Part shown: piece after piece, positions 33,145 to 43,130 of the stretch
Position numbering within the stretch: position 1 is the stretch's first letter
Layout of the letters: every line of letters starts with the position of its first letter
NCBI RefSeq assembly: GCF_963678635.1
Contig: NC_087064.1
Span: 3,473,926-3,537,925, forward strand
DNA: 64,000 bases
Reading direction: 5' to 3'
Source: Symsagittifera roscoffensis
Lineage: Eukaryota; Xenacoelomorpha; Acoela; Convolutidae
Program-made: the position numbers and the translations under genes
The notes under the pieces: generated by a model
The model's database searches: none
What the model was told of the DNA's origin: nothing
What the model saw: the letters and a program-made list of their open reading frames with translations, nothing else

Positions 33145-33427
33145 TTAGAAGCTTTTCAAATGGGTAAAAGCTAAAGGACACATTGTCGGGCCAACATAAG
33201 AGTAAATGTCCTTCCTAGGGTCCCCAGTAACGTCCATTTGTTTTGATTCCCAGCCTGTCAAGTGCAAAACAAGACCGCACCGCATATACTCCTCCCAAAC
33301 TTCAGCATCGTTGTTTGTGTCGAAAAAATTGGTAGCTGCTTTCCATCGTTGCATGAACGTAAATACAAAAGAGGGCAAAATGGTGAGTGTCGGACTTGAA
33401 TAGGGCAAAGTCAACAATCGCGGACGA
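33145..33427 (-). CDS. Alpha-1,4-glycosyltransferase (A4GALT-like), last exon
   Basis: This is the C-terminal exon of the gene whose other exons are 43238-43475 and 43837-44331. It starts after a CATCTAG acceptor with one base completing a split codon (phase 2, matching the phase-2 end of the previous exon), and ends at TAA 33145-33147. The 93 residues contain LTILPSFVFTF, a mid-domain W (QRWKAATNFFD), GLVLHLTGWESKQ and a final CPLAF. These fit the family C-terminus, where a LP..F motif, an H.x.S-like motif and a terminal Cys-Pro recur. The upstream splice signal is weak in pyrimidines. The LTR element at 33500-42778 lies only 72 bp upstream of this exon in gene sense. The exon assignment rests on phase agreement and motif order. 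Confidence 0.7.
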
Positions 33428-33499
33428 CTAGATGTTATTAGAGTTCTTAAGTTGGCAAACTTTACTGTAAGGTATGCTTGCAAAAAAGAGACACAACAC

Positions 33500-33909
33500 T
33501 GAGTTATGACTGGAGTGTATAACTCATAGAGTAATTTCGGATAGGGTACACCGTCTGCTCGTCACGCTATCTTATTTTCGGCCGGATAGATTCGTGCAAC
33601 TTCTTAGTCTAATACCGATCCTAATCTTACTCTTATACTATCTAGTCTCAGGTTGTTTAACTAGTCTCTGCTAGGCTCAATAGATCTAGGGTATACTGGT
33701 TTTTTGCGGCTGCTGAAGTTCCTTTGGAGAGGCAACTAATTTCTAAGTTAAATTCAAATCTCTCTGGTGCTGAAATTACAAGTAATTTCAGCACTTACAA
33801 ATAAGTGGGTTGTTAGTTAGATGGATCATGATTGGTTAATATTAAACACTTTACAGTGGTAAAGTATCTAATTTATCCAATCATAAAATGTAGTTTAGAT
33901 CAGGTTCCA
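33500..33909 (-). repeat. 3' LTR (410 bp)
   Basis: Begins TGAGTTATGACTGGAGTG and ends GATCAGGTTCCA on the plus strand (TG...CA). It is the same length as the other LTR, with about 15-20 substitutions between them, clustered near 33718-33735. The inner flank on the minus strand is a short purine-rich GGATGGG, a possible minimal polypurine tract. Confidence 0.92.
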
Positions 33910-36650
33910 CCCATCCGGGTTTTACAGAGTTTTTTAGAATAGTCTTTCTGCAATTCAAAGGATGGATGATGGAAGTTGGTATTTGGCGAACATCATATTT
34001 CTTCTGGGTTCTCTTGTTAGAGAAGTTCCAGGTTCAATCGCTGTGTCTTCTCATGACAACGACTGGGTTTTCGCAACAAACTCAAATCTGATTTCAGAAT
34101 GGTTGGCTATGACAGGTTTTTCTGTTCCATGTAGAGAACTTCTTTTGGGTTGACCTTGTCTGGGAATGGCGTGGAGATTGTGCGTGGAGGAGATGCCTGG
34201 TTACTCGGATCTGTACGTATACTTGAACATCGAGGTGGTCATTGTTCTAGTTCAATGAAGTCCTTTTCTGCGAAGTCAAGTCGTACTCTAAATCCTTTGA
34301 GTTGTGATTGTGGGCGGCATATTGATTGTGGTTGGCCATTCTTTTTCGAGTGTAGTGGGGTCATTTTGTCTTTGGATGTTCGTCTTTGGTGTTGTATGCT
34401 GATCTATATACTGCAAGGTGTAATTTACATTTTATAAAATTTTTATTAGTTTGGTGTTTTAATTATGGTTTTGGTTAGTTGTTTTCACAAAAGCTTTTTG
34501 TTTTAGTTCGGTTATTTTGAAGAGTTACTCACCCTTGAGTACCTCTTATTAAAAATAGGAGTGTGGTCACAAAGCGTGGATGTAGCGCGGTGGGTTAGTC
34601 CGGCTATAGAGCATGCTCAGGACGTCCTCTCTGGTGGGTTAGGCCAGGAGTGGGAGTATGATTTCGTGCGGTTTCTGTGAGAGGTCCTGTTATGTGATAA
34701 CTTTTTATGTTGGGTTTATTGTGGTTTTTCTTATGTTTCGTTGGTTGTGTCCTTCTTTCAAAAATCAAATTGTTTTTGGTATGGGTTTGTCTTTCGACTT
34801 TTTTGTGTTTTATTATTTCTTTCTTAGACTTTATAATAGTCTTCAAAAGAATAAATTATCCAGTTTTAAACTGGGTTAATCCGGTTTGGGTACCGTTGGT
34901 TTCCTTTTCTTAGTCATGCTGTTATTCTATGTGTTGTGGTGTTTAGTAAGCTGCGTTGGTTAGTTTTGTTTAGTATATAATTCCTTTCCAACCGGGTTAA
35001 AGGAAAGTTTGAAACTTGTTATCGTGTGTTAGAGTTGTTGAGTGTGAAAGCTTGAAACTGAAATTCATTATTTAAACAATTCTTCGTGGGCGAGCTGTGC
35101 GAGTTTGGATAGAATTCTTGTGCGAGTGAATGGAAATATCAAAAGGTTAGTACTGCATTTTCGTCTTATCAATTTACTACATAGAATTTCAATTTTACTG
35201 CTAGTTTTGGGGAAAAAATAAGTTACAAATTTTCATCATTATTAGAATTACTGCTTTTAGGGAAATAATTTATAAATTAATTTACTACATTGGTTTGATT
35301 TTTATTGAATTTATCTAGTGCAAAATATTAATAGAGTTTTAAATGAAGAAGTTTTCTATTTTTTATTTTTCTTTTGTGTAATTTGTAGGTGATCGTGGGA
35401 TGAAGACTAAGAATCTAAATGAGACATGGATAAAGAATGGTTAGTTTTTTAATTTGAATTTATTAGTTAAGAATATGTATAAATTATACTTACCTGTTAG
35501 TCGTCGGGGAAAAAACCGTGGGGGAAGATGTCGTGTATTATGTCGGAATTAGTTAGTAATTTTGCTAGTATGCGAATGATGTTTTTAGTTTGAAGCAGTG
35601 GCCAAAGCAATTGAAGTGCTTTAATGGTTTTTAGTTCTTCAGAGCCAACTGCAAAATCATAAGGTGTGTTTTGGATGAGATTATATAATTTGTGATTGTA
35701 TTTAGTGTTGTGGATGAATTCTAATATTGGGATTTCTATAGGTTGAATAAATTCATGTGGGATAAGGAAGGGTCTGGATTCTTCTGCGTTGAAGGTCTTC
35801 GTGATGGAACAAAAATTATACATTTGGGTTATGGGATCATAATTGCGAAGAATACCGTGAAGGTTAGTATCTTTGATGCAATATGTGAAGTTAAGAAAAA
35901 ATGGTGAAGTGTTTCTAATTCAGCGAGTGACATTTCTTGAAAAATGCGGCTAATTGTGTAGTCTAATTTCATATCTAGGTGAATATCATAGTGGGTTTAT
36001 TGTGGTTTTTCTTATGTTTCGTTGGTTGTGTCCTTCTTTCAAAAATCAAATTGTTTTTGGTATGGGTTTGTCTTTCGACTTTTTTGTGTTTTATTATTTC
36101 TTTCTTAGACTTTATAATAGTCTTCAAAAGAATAATTTATCCAGTTTTAAACTGGGTTAATCCGGTTTGGGTACCGTTGGTTTCCTTTTCTTAGTCATGC
36201 TGTTATTCTATGATTTGTGGTGTTTAGTAAGCTGCGTTGGTTAGTTTTGTTTAGTATATGATTCCTTTCCAACCGGGTTAAAGGAAAGTTTGAAACATGT
36301 TATTATATGTTAGAGTTGTTGAGTGTGAAAACTTGAAACTGAAATTCATTATTTTAAACAATTCTTCGTGGGCGAGCTGTGCGAGTGTGGATAGAATTTC
36401 TGTGCGAATGAATGAAAATATCAAAAGGTTAGTACTGCAATTGCATTTTATTAATTTACTGCATAGAATTTGGAAATTTACTGCTAGTTATGGGGGAATT
36501 TTAAGATACAAATTTTCATTATAATTAGATTTACTGCTTTTTGGGGGAAAATTTTATAAATTAATTTACTGCATTGGTATTATATTTATTTAATTGTTGG
36601 TGCAAAAGTTTAATAGAGTCTTAAACAGTTTTGAAGAAGTTTGCTATTTT
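33910..36650 (-). other. LTR-element 3' tail, largely non-coding
   Basis: This lies between the end of the Gag-protease ORF and the 3' LTR, where pol would be expected. It holds the internal duplication (about 34722-35385 and 35990-36663) and a 108-codon ORF (35497-35823). A short minus ORF (about 34239-34364, 41 codons, ending FAEKDFIELEQ) and other small frames without known domains are also present. No YxDD reverse-transcriptase box, RNase H or HHCC/DDE integrase signature was found by reading. Confidence 0.7.
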
Positions 36651-36663
36651 TTATTTTTCTTTT
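34722..36663. repeat. Internal direct duplication in the LTR-element tail, offset about 1.27 kb
   Basis: Sequence from GTTTATTGTGGTTTTTCTTA at about 34725 recurs at about 35995, and similarity continues for about 650 bp. It runs through TTCCAACCGGGTTAAAGGAA, ATTCTTCGTGGGCGAGCTGT and TTTGCTATTTTTTATTTTTC-like sequence, ending near 35385 and 36663. The second copy overlaps the 3' end of the Gag-protease ORF. The segment between the copies contains the ORF at 35497-35823. Confidence 0.85.
35497..35823 (-). CDS. Unrecognised ORF in the LTR-element tail
   Basis: 108 codons from ATG 35823 to the stop at 35497. The frame stays open further upstream to about 35935 (a stretch ending NLHGILRNYDPITQ before the Met), so the true protein may be longer or begin at a splice site. 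Composition is protein-like (LIPHEFIQPIEIPILEFIHN; LLQTKNIIRILAKLLTNSD), with no membrane segment, zinc motif or catalytic box. It lies between the two copies of the internal duplication. It could be an accessory protein or a remnant of an env-like or other third ORF; no family was recognised. Confidence 0.4.
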   Translation of the reverse strand: MYNFCSITKTFNAEESRPFLIPHEFIQPIEIPILEFIHNTKYNHKLYNLIQNTPYDFAVGSEELKTIKALQLLWPLLQTKNIIRILAKLLTNSDIIHDIFPHGFFPDD

Positions 36664-39600
36664 GTTTTTGTGTATTTATCTTTGATTAATATTTTACTGT
36701 TTAGGATGTTAATTGTTGGTATATACTTTGAAATAAATGGTATTCCAATGATATTATATTTAATATCAGTGATATGGAATATTTGTTTAAATGGCTTGTT
36801 TAGAATTTTACTTTGTTCCATTGTTCTGGTGGGGAGGAGAAATAATTGGATTTTTCCGTAGTTTATCAATGTTGATCCTTGTGCTGTTGCTAGTTTACTG
36901 GAGGTTTCAAGAGGTGTTAGCTTTGGATGTAAAGTTTTTATTTCATTCCATGTGGGAATGTTTATTATGTTTGATTCTGCTCCTGAATCAATTAAAAAAT
37001 CTATTTCAAGGTCTGGTGGTTGAAATTCTTTATTTCTTGGGCTTTCTAAGAGAAATGGTATTGTCCAAATTTTTTCTTTGGGTTGTTCTTTTTGTATATT
37101 TTGGTAGATATGGTTTGTATTCAAGCATTTTGTTTTGACATTTTGATTGGGTTGTTCTGTAGTATTTTTTGCATTTGTTTCTTGCGTTGTTGGTGTGGAA
37201 TTTATGGGTGTAGTGTAATGATTTTGAAGAAATTCTGATTGATTTTCATATATATGTGATGGAAAGGGTTGTTCATATATGACAGATTCATAGTCATTTT
37301 CGACTTTTATCATATTGATAGAACGAGTGTTTTCAGTATCACTTTCTGAATCTGATGATGTACAGTTTATTTGATTGAGTTGTAACGCATCAGTTACTGT
37401 GTCATCAATACCTGGAGGGTCTGATGTAGTTTCTGGGTTAGATTGTACTTGATTGATTTGCCTTTGATGTTTAGGTGTATTACTTCTGTGGCGATTATTA
37501 GAATTATTATAGTTATTATTATTCCTATGTGGTGATTGGGAATAATTTCTATAACGATTATTATAACTTGGGTGTCGATTTTGTGAATTATTTCGCGATC
37601 TGTTTTGGTAATTATTGTTTGGTCTGTTATAGTTTGATCTATTATATGAGTTATTTCTTGATCGATTGTTCGGGTAATTCTGGTTTCGGTTGTTTGAATA
37701 ACTTCTATTTCTATTATAGGAGTAGTTTCTATTCCTATTGTATGATGAATTTCGTGACTGGTTGTTTGGATAGTAGTTATTTCTTGATTGGGAATTAGAT
37801 CTAGAAACAAATCGTTGTGTATTTGAATTTGATCTGGAGTAGTTATTTCTACTATTTGGTCTATTGTAGTGATTTTGTGATGAATTATACGTGTTTCTTC
37901 GTTCTGGTGATCTTCCTCTATAACTTGAGTTATATGGGGATTGATTTCTTGTATAGCTTGTATTGTTCGGGAGTGGTTTTCCTGAACTGTTGTTGCTGTG
38001 AACTGTTTTGTTCGGTAAATTTTGATCTTTTTTCATGTATTGATAGAATGATTTATTTGGTTCTTTGTATTTTTGGGGTTTATTTTGACTATCTTGCTGT
38101 TTTTGTCTACATTCGGAAATACTATGTCCGTATCGTCGGCAATAATTACACCATTTTTTGAAAGATGGTTTGCCTTTAAAGTTCGGGTTCTTTTCGTAAA
38201 TATTGAGTATTTCAGTGATTTTTTCAACGAGGTCTGTTTCTGATTCCTGTATATTATTAATATTAGTGGGAGTCTTTTCAATTTTGTTAACGTATTGTAA
38301 TTTCAGATTTTCCGTTTCTTCTAGTTTCATCGTGATTTCTGCTTGTTCTAGTTTGTCTACTAGTTTTCTAAAATCTAAATCGGGTTCTCGAATTGAAGAA
38401 GGATGTGATGCTCTCTTTTTTATTGCTATTTTCCTTAATTGTGGTGTTAAGGTCATCATTAAGATTTCTGTCATCTTTGTATTTTTATAGTCATGTGTAT
38501 TTAGTGAGTATGCTTTTCGAACTAGTGTTTCGATTCGTACTGCTATTTGCTTGATGGTTTCGTTTGGTAATCTGCGAATTTCATTACATAAAACTCTTTG
38601 TTGTTGTTTGTTTCTTTCGGAGTCAAACATTTTTGAAAATTCTTGTGTAACTCTTTTCCAGTTTGATTTTATTTCTAGAGGTAGTACTGAAAACCATTTT
38701 TGGGCTGCGCCATCTAAGGTTGTTTGTATCAACGCTGTGCGTCGATGTATCCAGTTTTGATGTAGTGGCGTATTAATTGGTTCAGGTCCTATATTTAAAA
38801 TCAAATTTGCTGTTACTGCATTTAAGTAATCTTCTACAGAGTATTCAGGGTCTGTTCCTGTGAAAACCATTAAAGGTTTGTTTGATGTTATTGATGATCC
38901 ACCCATAAGGTATGGATTCATTGTCATTTGTAATGATTCTGCTGCATTTGGCATTTGAGAAAAATTTGAAAGTTGGTTTCTTGTTATTTCATGTTGTTGG
39001 AGATAATATGGTAGTGGTATTTCATTTTGCATTTGTGATGGTTGATAGGAGTGTGCAGTCATTGGATTTTGTTGTTGAATTGGTTGAAAAGATTGCGTAT
39101 TAATTAGATTTTGTTGTTGAATTGGTTGTTGATGTTGTGCATTTATTGGTTGTGGAGAAAAATTTCTATGATTTGTACGTGTTCTCTGTATTCCTTGTCT
39201 ACGATATTCTTGAGTATTTTGTGCAAATATATCTGGCTGTAAAAAATCATCATCTGAGGATAAATAATCCATTTGATAAGATGTTTGTTTTTTATTTTTA
39301 TTTTGTTGAAAAAATGGGTAATTTTCACTGCGATCCTGTGGAGGATTTGGTTGAAAATTTTTGGAATTATATTGGGCCGTTGGGTTATCCCAGTTTCGAG
39401 GTTTTGTATATTGATTAAAATTCCTTTGTGGTTGATAATTTGTTTTTGACGGATGTGTATAATTATAATTATGGTCTGCAAAGTTGTTTCTAGTGAATGT
39501 TTTGCGTGTTTTTGATGGTATTGTCATGGGTCTGTATGTTTGGTAATCCATTTGTGAATATTTAGGGGCAACCGAAGGTTTAACGGTTGATTGTAAGGTT

Positions 39601-40673
39601 ACCTGTGTTTGTGAAGGATTTTTATTTCTTGGTGTTGTTAAATTTGGGCGTATTGGTGAAAGACTTTGTTGTGTAGTTGTTGTGTGTACAATTTCTTCAT
39701 TTATGAAGTGTGATGGTGTCTGGATATCTTGTTGAGTAAGATTCCTAGTTCCATTGAGGTTTTCGTTGTGTATGACTGTAGAGTTTAAACTATTATTTTG
39801 TGTATCGGGTAAAAATGTATTATAGTTTAATGGTGTTGCATCAATTGTTAATGGTATTACTCTTACATAATCTCTTATGTAAGATATTGTACCTATTGCT
39901 TGACTTGAGATTGATTGTGGAAAGCTTATAAATGCGGGATGAGACCATTCGGGGTCCCAAACATAATCTGATTGTTCTGTGATAGCGGTATCATCGTTCG
40001 AATTTTGGGGTCTAAAATTTTTTCTTGCTTGTGCAATTAAATCAATATTATGTGTGAAATAATCTATTATGAACCATGCCAAAATTTTTTGTAGATCGTG
40101 TTTGGTATGTTGTGAAACGTCGTCTTTCGTGAAATTTTCTTTAATGATGTTTAAATAACTAGAGAGTAGTGTGATTTCATGTCGCACTCTTAAATGTTTA
40201 GATGTTTCTGTCGGTGAGACATTTGTTAATGGGAGTTCATTTTCTAATATCGAAATATAACTATATATTATTGCGAAAACTTCATTGGTGAAAATGGAGT
40301 TTGCTCTTTGTGAGTTATGGTATTGGATGCTTTTTATATATTCTGAAAAAACTTTTGAAAATTCTAAATCAAGATCGTCTGTTTGTATGGTATATGTTCT
40401 ATTATTATGGTTTGGTGAGGTGAATTCTATAGAGTAGATTCCATACTGTTGTGTTATGTTGCATATATCTTTTAGATAGTGATCTATGATTTGTCTTTTG
40501 ATTTTTACATCGGGGAACTCTGTTTTACATGGACTGATTCCGGGTTCAAATAAATTTACGAGTAAATTTTGACAAAATATGTGTTGTCCTCTATCAGTAT
40601 CTGCGTCTACTATAAAGGGAAAGATTTCATCATCATCTGGAGTTTCGTCACCTGGGGTGTGCGTTGAGCTCAT
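36651..40673 (-). CDS. Gag-protease polyprotein of the LTR element
   Basis: 1340 codons. An acidic N-terminus (PGDETPDDDEIFPF) is followed by about 250 residues without a recognised domain and a long Asn/Gln/Pro/Thr-rich low-complexity region (about 270-590). The retrotransposon Gag capsid-like domain (about 595-820) contains LDGAAQKWFSVLP and RVLCNEIRRLPNETIKQIAV. A CCHC zinc knuckle follows, CNYCRRYGHSISEC (near 841). Next is a basic Arg/Ser/Asn/Tyr repeat region (about 894-1090; SRNNYYPNNQSRN-type) likely to bind RNA, and an aspartic protease with FLIDSGAESNI (catalytic Asp near 1229). The ORF stops soon after the protease, with no RT. The start codon overlaps the end of the upstream small ORF by 26 nt in another frame. 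Intact length implies recent selection or a young copy. Confidence 0.88.
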   Translation of the reverse strand: MSSTHTPGDETPDDDEIFPFIVDADTDRGQHIFCQNLLVNLFEPGISPCKTEFPDVKIKRQIIDHYLKDICNITQQYGIYSIEFTSPNHNNRTYTIQTDDLDLEFSKVFSEYIKSIQYHNSQRANSIFTNEVFAIIYSYISILENELPLTNVSPTETSKHLRVRHEITLLSSYLNIIKENFTKDDVSQHTKHDLQKILAWFIIDYFTHNIDLIAQARKNFRPQNSNDDTAITEQSDYVWDPEWSHPAFISFPQSISSQAIGTISYIRDYVRVIPLTIDATPLNYNTFLPDTQNNSLNSTVIHNENLNGTRNLTQQDIQTPSHFINEEIVHTTTTQQSLSPIRPNLTTPRNKNPSQTQVTLQSTVKPSVAPKYSQMDYQTYRPMTIPSKTRKTFTRNNFADHNYNYTHPSKTNYQPQRNFNQYTKPRNWDNPTAQYNSKNFQPNPPQDRSENYPFFQQNKNKKQTSYQMDYLSSDDDFLQPDIFAQNTQEYRRQGIQRTRTNHRNFSPQPINAQHQQPIQQQNLINTQSFQPIQQQNPMTAHSYQPSQMQNEIPLPYYLQQHEITRNQLSNFSQMPNAAESLQMTMNPYLMGGSSITSNKPLMVFTGTDPEYSVEDYLNAVTANLILNIGPEPINTPLHQNWIHRRTALIQTTLDGAAQKWFSVLPLEIKSNWKRVTQEFSKMFDSERNKQQQRVLCNEIRRLPNETIKQIAVRIETLVRKAYSLNTHDYKNTKMTEILMMTLTPQLRKIAIKKRASHPSSIREPDLDFRKLVDKLEQAEITMKLEETENLKLQYVNKIEKTPTNINNIQESETDLVEKITEILNIYEKNPNFKGKPSFKKWCNYCRRYGHSISECRQKQQDSQNKPQKYKEPNKSFYQYMKKDQNLPNKTVHSNNSSGKPLPNNTSYTRNQSPYNSSYRGRSPERRNTYNSSQNHYNRPNSRNNYSRSNSNTQRFVSRSNSQSRNNYYPNNQSRNSSYNRNRNYSYNRNRSYSNNRNQNYPNNRSRNNSYNRSNYNRPNNNYQNRSRNNSQNRHPSYNNRYRNYSQSPHRNNNNYNNSNNRHRSNTPKHQRQINQVQSNPETTSDPPGIDDTVTDALQLNQINCTSSDSESDTENTRSINMIKVENDYESVIYEQPFPSHIYENQSEFLQNHYTTPINSTPTTQETNAKNTTEQPNQNVKTKCLNTNHIYQNIQKEQPKEKIWTIPFLLESPRNKEFQPPDLEIDFLIDSGAESNIINIPTWNEIKTLHPKLTPLETSSKLATAQGSTLINYGKIQLFLLPTRTMEQSKILNKPFKQIFHITDIKYNIIGIPFISKYIPTINILNSKILIKDKYTKTKEK

Positions 40674-41115
40674 TTTTTCGTTCGATGACTGTTAATATGT
40701 AATTATTAATGTGTCGAATTGGTTGATTCCAATTGTATAGATGTACTGGTTTGTGTTTGTACTGCTTTTTTATTCTTCTTTTTCCTCTTTGTGATGAATT
40801 TGAAGTTGTTTCTGAGTCAGAGAAATATAATTGATCGTGAAGTGGGTAATTTTTATCTATTGATTCTTTTAGTTTGTAAAGTTCGTCTAAACTGTTGGTT
40901 TCTGATTCTGAAAATGCGTTTCGATTTTTTGAAAATCTTTTTCGTGTTATTTGTCTTTGTTTAGTTATTATTTTCCTCTTTAGTGTTTGTCGTTTTGTTC
41001 GAATGTATCCAACTGTTTGTGTATGAGGTGTGATTACAAGGTCGTATTTTTTGTTATCTATTTCACAATTGTGTAAAATGATTGTTTGTTTATTTCCTAG
41101 GTTTTTAAATGACAT
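40648..41115 (-). CDS. Small basic ORF upstream of gag
   Basis: 155 codons, the first substantial ORF after the leader. Lys/Arg-rich (RTKRQTLKRKIITKQRQITR; RGKRRIKKQYKHK) with an acidic Ser-rich middle (SESETNSLDEL). No known domain. Its end overlaps the gag start by 26 nt in a different reading frame. That arrangement is compatible with termination-reinitiation or frameshifting, which the sequence alone cannot decide. It could be a nucleic-acid-binding accessory protein or an N-terminal Gag piece. Confidence 0.55.
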   Translation of the reverse strand: MSFKNLGNKQTIILHNCEIDNKKYDLVITPHTQTVGYIRTKRQTLKRKIITKQRQITRKRFSKNRNAFSESETNSLDELYKLKESIDKNYPLHDQLYFSDSETTSNSSQRGKRRIKKQYKHKPVHLYNWNQPIRHINNYILTVIERKNELNAHPR

Positions 41116-42368
41116 AAGGTTTAGAATGACGGATGCAAAAGGTTGTTAAATGATTTCTATTTTCCTAAACTGTTAGTTCTTACGATTTTTTGGTTAGCTT
41201 AACCTGGGTCTATTTGTTCAGGGTTGGAGAGAAAAGTATATCGATTCCGAAGAATGATTTTTACTTTCTCGTGACTAGTATAAGCTAAGGTGTTAACTTA
41301 CTTAATCTTACTTAGGGGTAGTGATTGTGTTCAAGGGTTGGAGAATAGTAAATCAATCCACAAGGTTCAGGTATAATTAGAACGCGAGTAGTTCGTTAGG
41401 TACTATTTTAAACTTACTAAGTCTAAGATTTATCCTGGGTCTGGTAAGAGGGGGGGTCAAGTGAAGGATGAATAACCGAAGTTCTTCACTGTTTATCCTA
41501 ATTTGAATGATTAGTTTTGTTTAAAAATTTCTATTAGTCTTGGGTCTTTAGAAAGGGTTGGGTAGTGAATCGACGTTTGAGGTCGTTAGACACTAATTAA
41601 GTGGGTGGGGGAGAACAAAATTGTTCTGTTTGATCCAAGGATAAGCCTTGATGATCAAATTTAAAATTTAATTAAGTAGAAAATGATGTAAGATCCAAGG
41701 ATAAGCCTTGATGATCTGGTTTTAAAATTAAGTGACTTTAAATTTTAATAAAGTTTTAAATTTGTGTAAAGGAAAGATTTAGTGTTTTGATGATATTAGT
41801 AAGTTGATGATTGCTGTTATGTTTTAGGTGATGAAGCTGGAACAACAGGATGATTTATGATTACTAACCATTTATTGTCATGCTACTAATTTTTATTTTT
41901 ATTTTCCAATAAATATTTTTCAAACATGTTTTGTATATTACTGCAGAGTTTTAGAAAAACGATCTTAGATCTTTTTATCAATCGTTATTGTATAATATTA
42001 ATTTTGTTTAGCGCCTGAAATGATTTTGAAGAGTAACTTCAAGGTTTTATGTTTGCAAATGGAAATCTAAATTCATTGCAAGTAGTATTCGAAATATAAA
42101 AGTTTGTTCTGGCTTTTGCCGAACTATCATATAACTATACGGCAAGTTTCTACTTTGTCGTATGTCGTCTTTGGTTCGATGTCTTCTTCCAATTCCGGGT
42201 AGTTCTATTATGGTTCGGAATATTGGCTCTGATCTATTGAGTCGGAGAGACATTTCAATTAAATTATTGTCGTATAACATTTTGTAAATGTTTTTGTCTA
42301 ATTTCTAATCTATTTTTGGTTAATTCTAATCTAGTAAGGTCTTGTTCGAGACTTATGGTCGCACCAGA
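41116..42368 (-). promoter_or_regulatory. LTR-element 5' leader with hairpin repeats
   Basis: A long untranslated leader lies between the 5' LTR and the first ORF. A 26-bp direct repeat containing CCAAGGATAAGCCTTGATGA occurs near 41633 and again near 41692; each copy holds a CAAGG/CCTTG hairpin flanked by GATC. Further looser repeats (GGGTCT ... GGGTTGG) lie at about 41200-41600. A minus-strand frame of 77 codons (42047-42280) exists but has no recognised domain. Such leaders usually hold packaging or dimerisation signals; that role here is inference. Confidence 0.5.
42349..42366 (-). promoter_or_regulatory. Candidate tRNA primer-binding site
   Basis: On the minus strand TGGTGCGACCATAAGTC begins 2 nt after the 5' LTR. 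The TGG start at this position fits a primer-binding site complementary to a tRNA 3'-CCA end. The tRNA was not identified. Confidence 0.55.
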
Positions 42369-42778
42369 TGAGTTATGACTGGAGTGTATAACTCATAGAG
42401 TAATTTCGGATAGGGTACACCGTCTGCTCGTCACGCTATCTTATTTTCGGCCGGATAGATTCGTGCAACTTCTTAGTCTAATACCGATCCTAATCTTACT
42501 CTTATACTATCTAGTCTCAGGTTGTTTAAGTAGTCTCTGCTAGGCTCAATAGATCTAGGGTATACTGGTTTATTGCGGCTGCTGAAGTGCTCGGGAGAGT
42601 CCAACTAATTTCTAAGTTAAATTCAAATCTCTCTGGTGCTGAAATTACAAGTAACTTCAGCACTTACAAATAAGTGGGTTGTTAGTTAGATGGATCATGA
42701 TTGGTTAATATTAAATACTTTACATTGGTAAAACATTTAATTTATCCAATCTTAAAATATAGTTTAGATCAGGTTCCA
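42369..42778 (-). repeat. 5' LTR (410 bp)
   Basis: Identical in length and boundaries to 33500-33909 (TGAGTTATG ... CAGGTTCCA on the plus strand), and followed by the ACAC target duplication at 42779-42782. Confidence 0.92.
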
Positions 42779-42874
42779 ACACACTGTCTTGCGGATTTTT
42801 TGTTTTCTTGCTGCTTTTTTCGGTTATTTATTTTTCTAAGCTGCTTTTAGTTTGATCATGTTGCTATCACCAAA

Positions 42875-43130
42875 TCAGAAGCGGATCTCGGTACTTTTTT
42901 CAAAGTCGTCATCGACTTTTCGTTCTTTTAGGTCGACCAAAATGAAATTCCGACCACATCAAAAAGCAATAAAAATACCCTAAATTGTTCCAAAAACATG
43001 TCTGACCACTGTTTGCCATTTCTTAGCCTTTTTGTGAATAGTTTGGATTGAAAAAAACTGTCTCCCCCTCAAAGTAAAGTGATATTGGCCGCAAAAGCAT
43101 CATTAGAATGACTCAGTCAAATCTTTAGGC
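42875..43130 (+). mobile_element. Degenerate hAT-type MITE remnant in an intron
   Basis: Recognisable family words are AGAAGCGGATCTCGG, TTTAGGTCGACCAAAATGAA and TCCCCCTCAAAGTAAAGTGA followed by ATTGGCCGCAAAAGC. It lies in the glycosyltransferase intron between the exon at 43238-43475 and the LTR-element insertion. Both termini are decayed. Confidence 0.55.

Larger units (their letters stand above)
33500..42778 (-). mobile_element. LTR retrotransposon with gag and protease but no visible pol
   Basis: A 9279-bp element is bounded by two 410-bp LTRs and a 4-bp target duplication, ACAC (33496-33499 and 42779-42782). It reads on the minus strand: 5' LTR 42369-42778, leader about 41116-42368, a small basic ORF, a 1340-codon Gag-protease ORF, a 2.7-kb tail with an internal duplication, and the 3' LTR 33500-33909. 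No reverse transcriptase, RNase H or integrase motif was seen in any frame of the tail. The element therefore looks non-autonomous, depending on a relative for pol, or has lost pol. The capsid-like region, CCHC knuckle and DSGA protease indicate the Ty3/gypsy-like class, though without RT this is tentative. The LTRs differ at roughly 4% of positions, so the insertion is not brand new. Confidence 0.9.

Noticed and set aside
34560-34680. tRNA-like words (GTAGCGCGGTGGGTTAG) in the retroelement tail
   Set aside because: No proper B box or acceptor stem was found; resemblance to a SINE head is too weak.
36791-40964. Many plus-strand ORFs opposite the retroelement gag (such as 36791-37138 and 39122-39418)
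   Set aside because: They are antisense shadows of the long minus-strand Gag-protease frame, with Val/Phe/Tyr-rich composition caused by its Asn/Gln codons.
42047-42280. 77-codon minus ORF in the retroelement leader
   Set aside because: No domain or basic/acidic pattern supports it; it may be an upstream ORF, but length alone is weak evidence.
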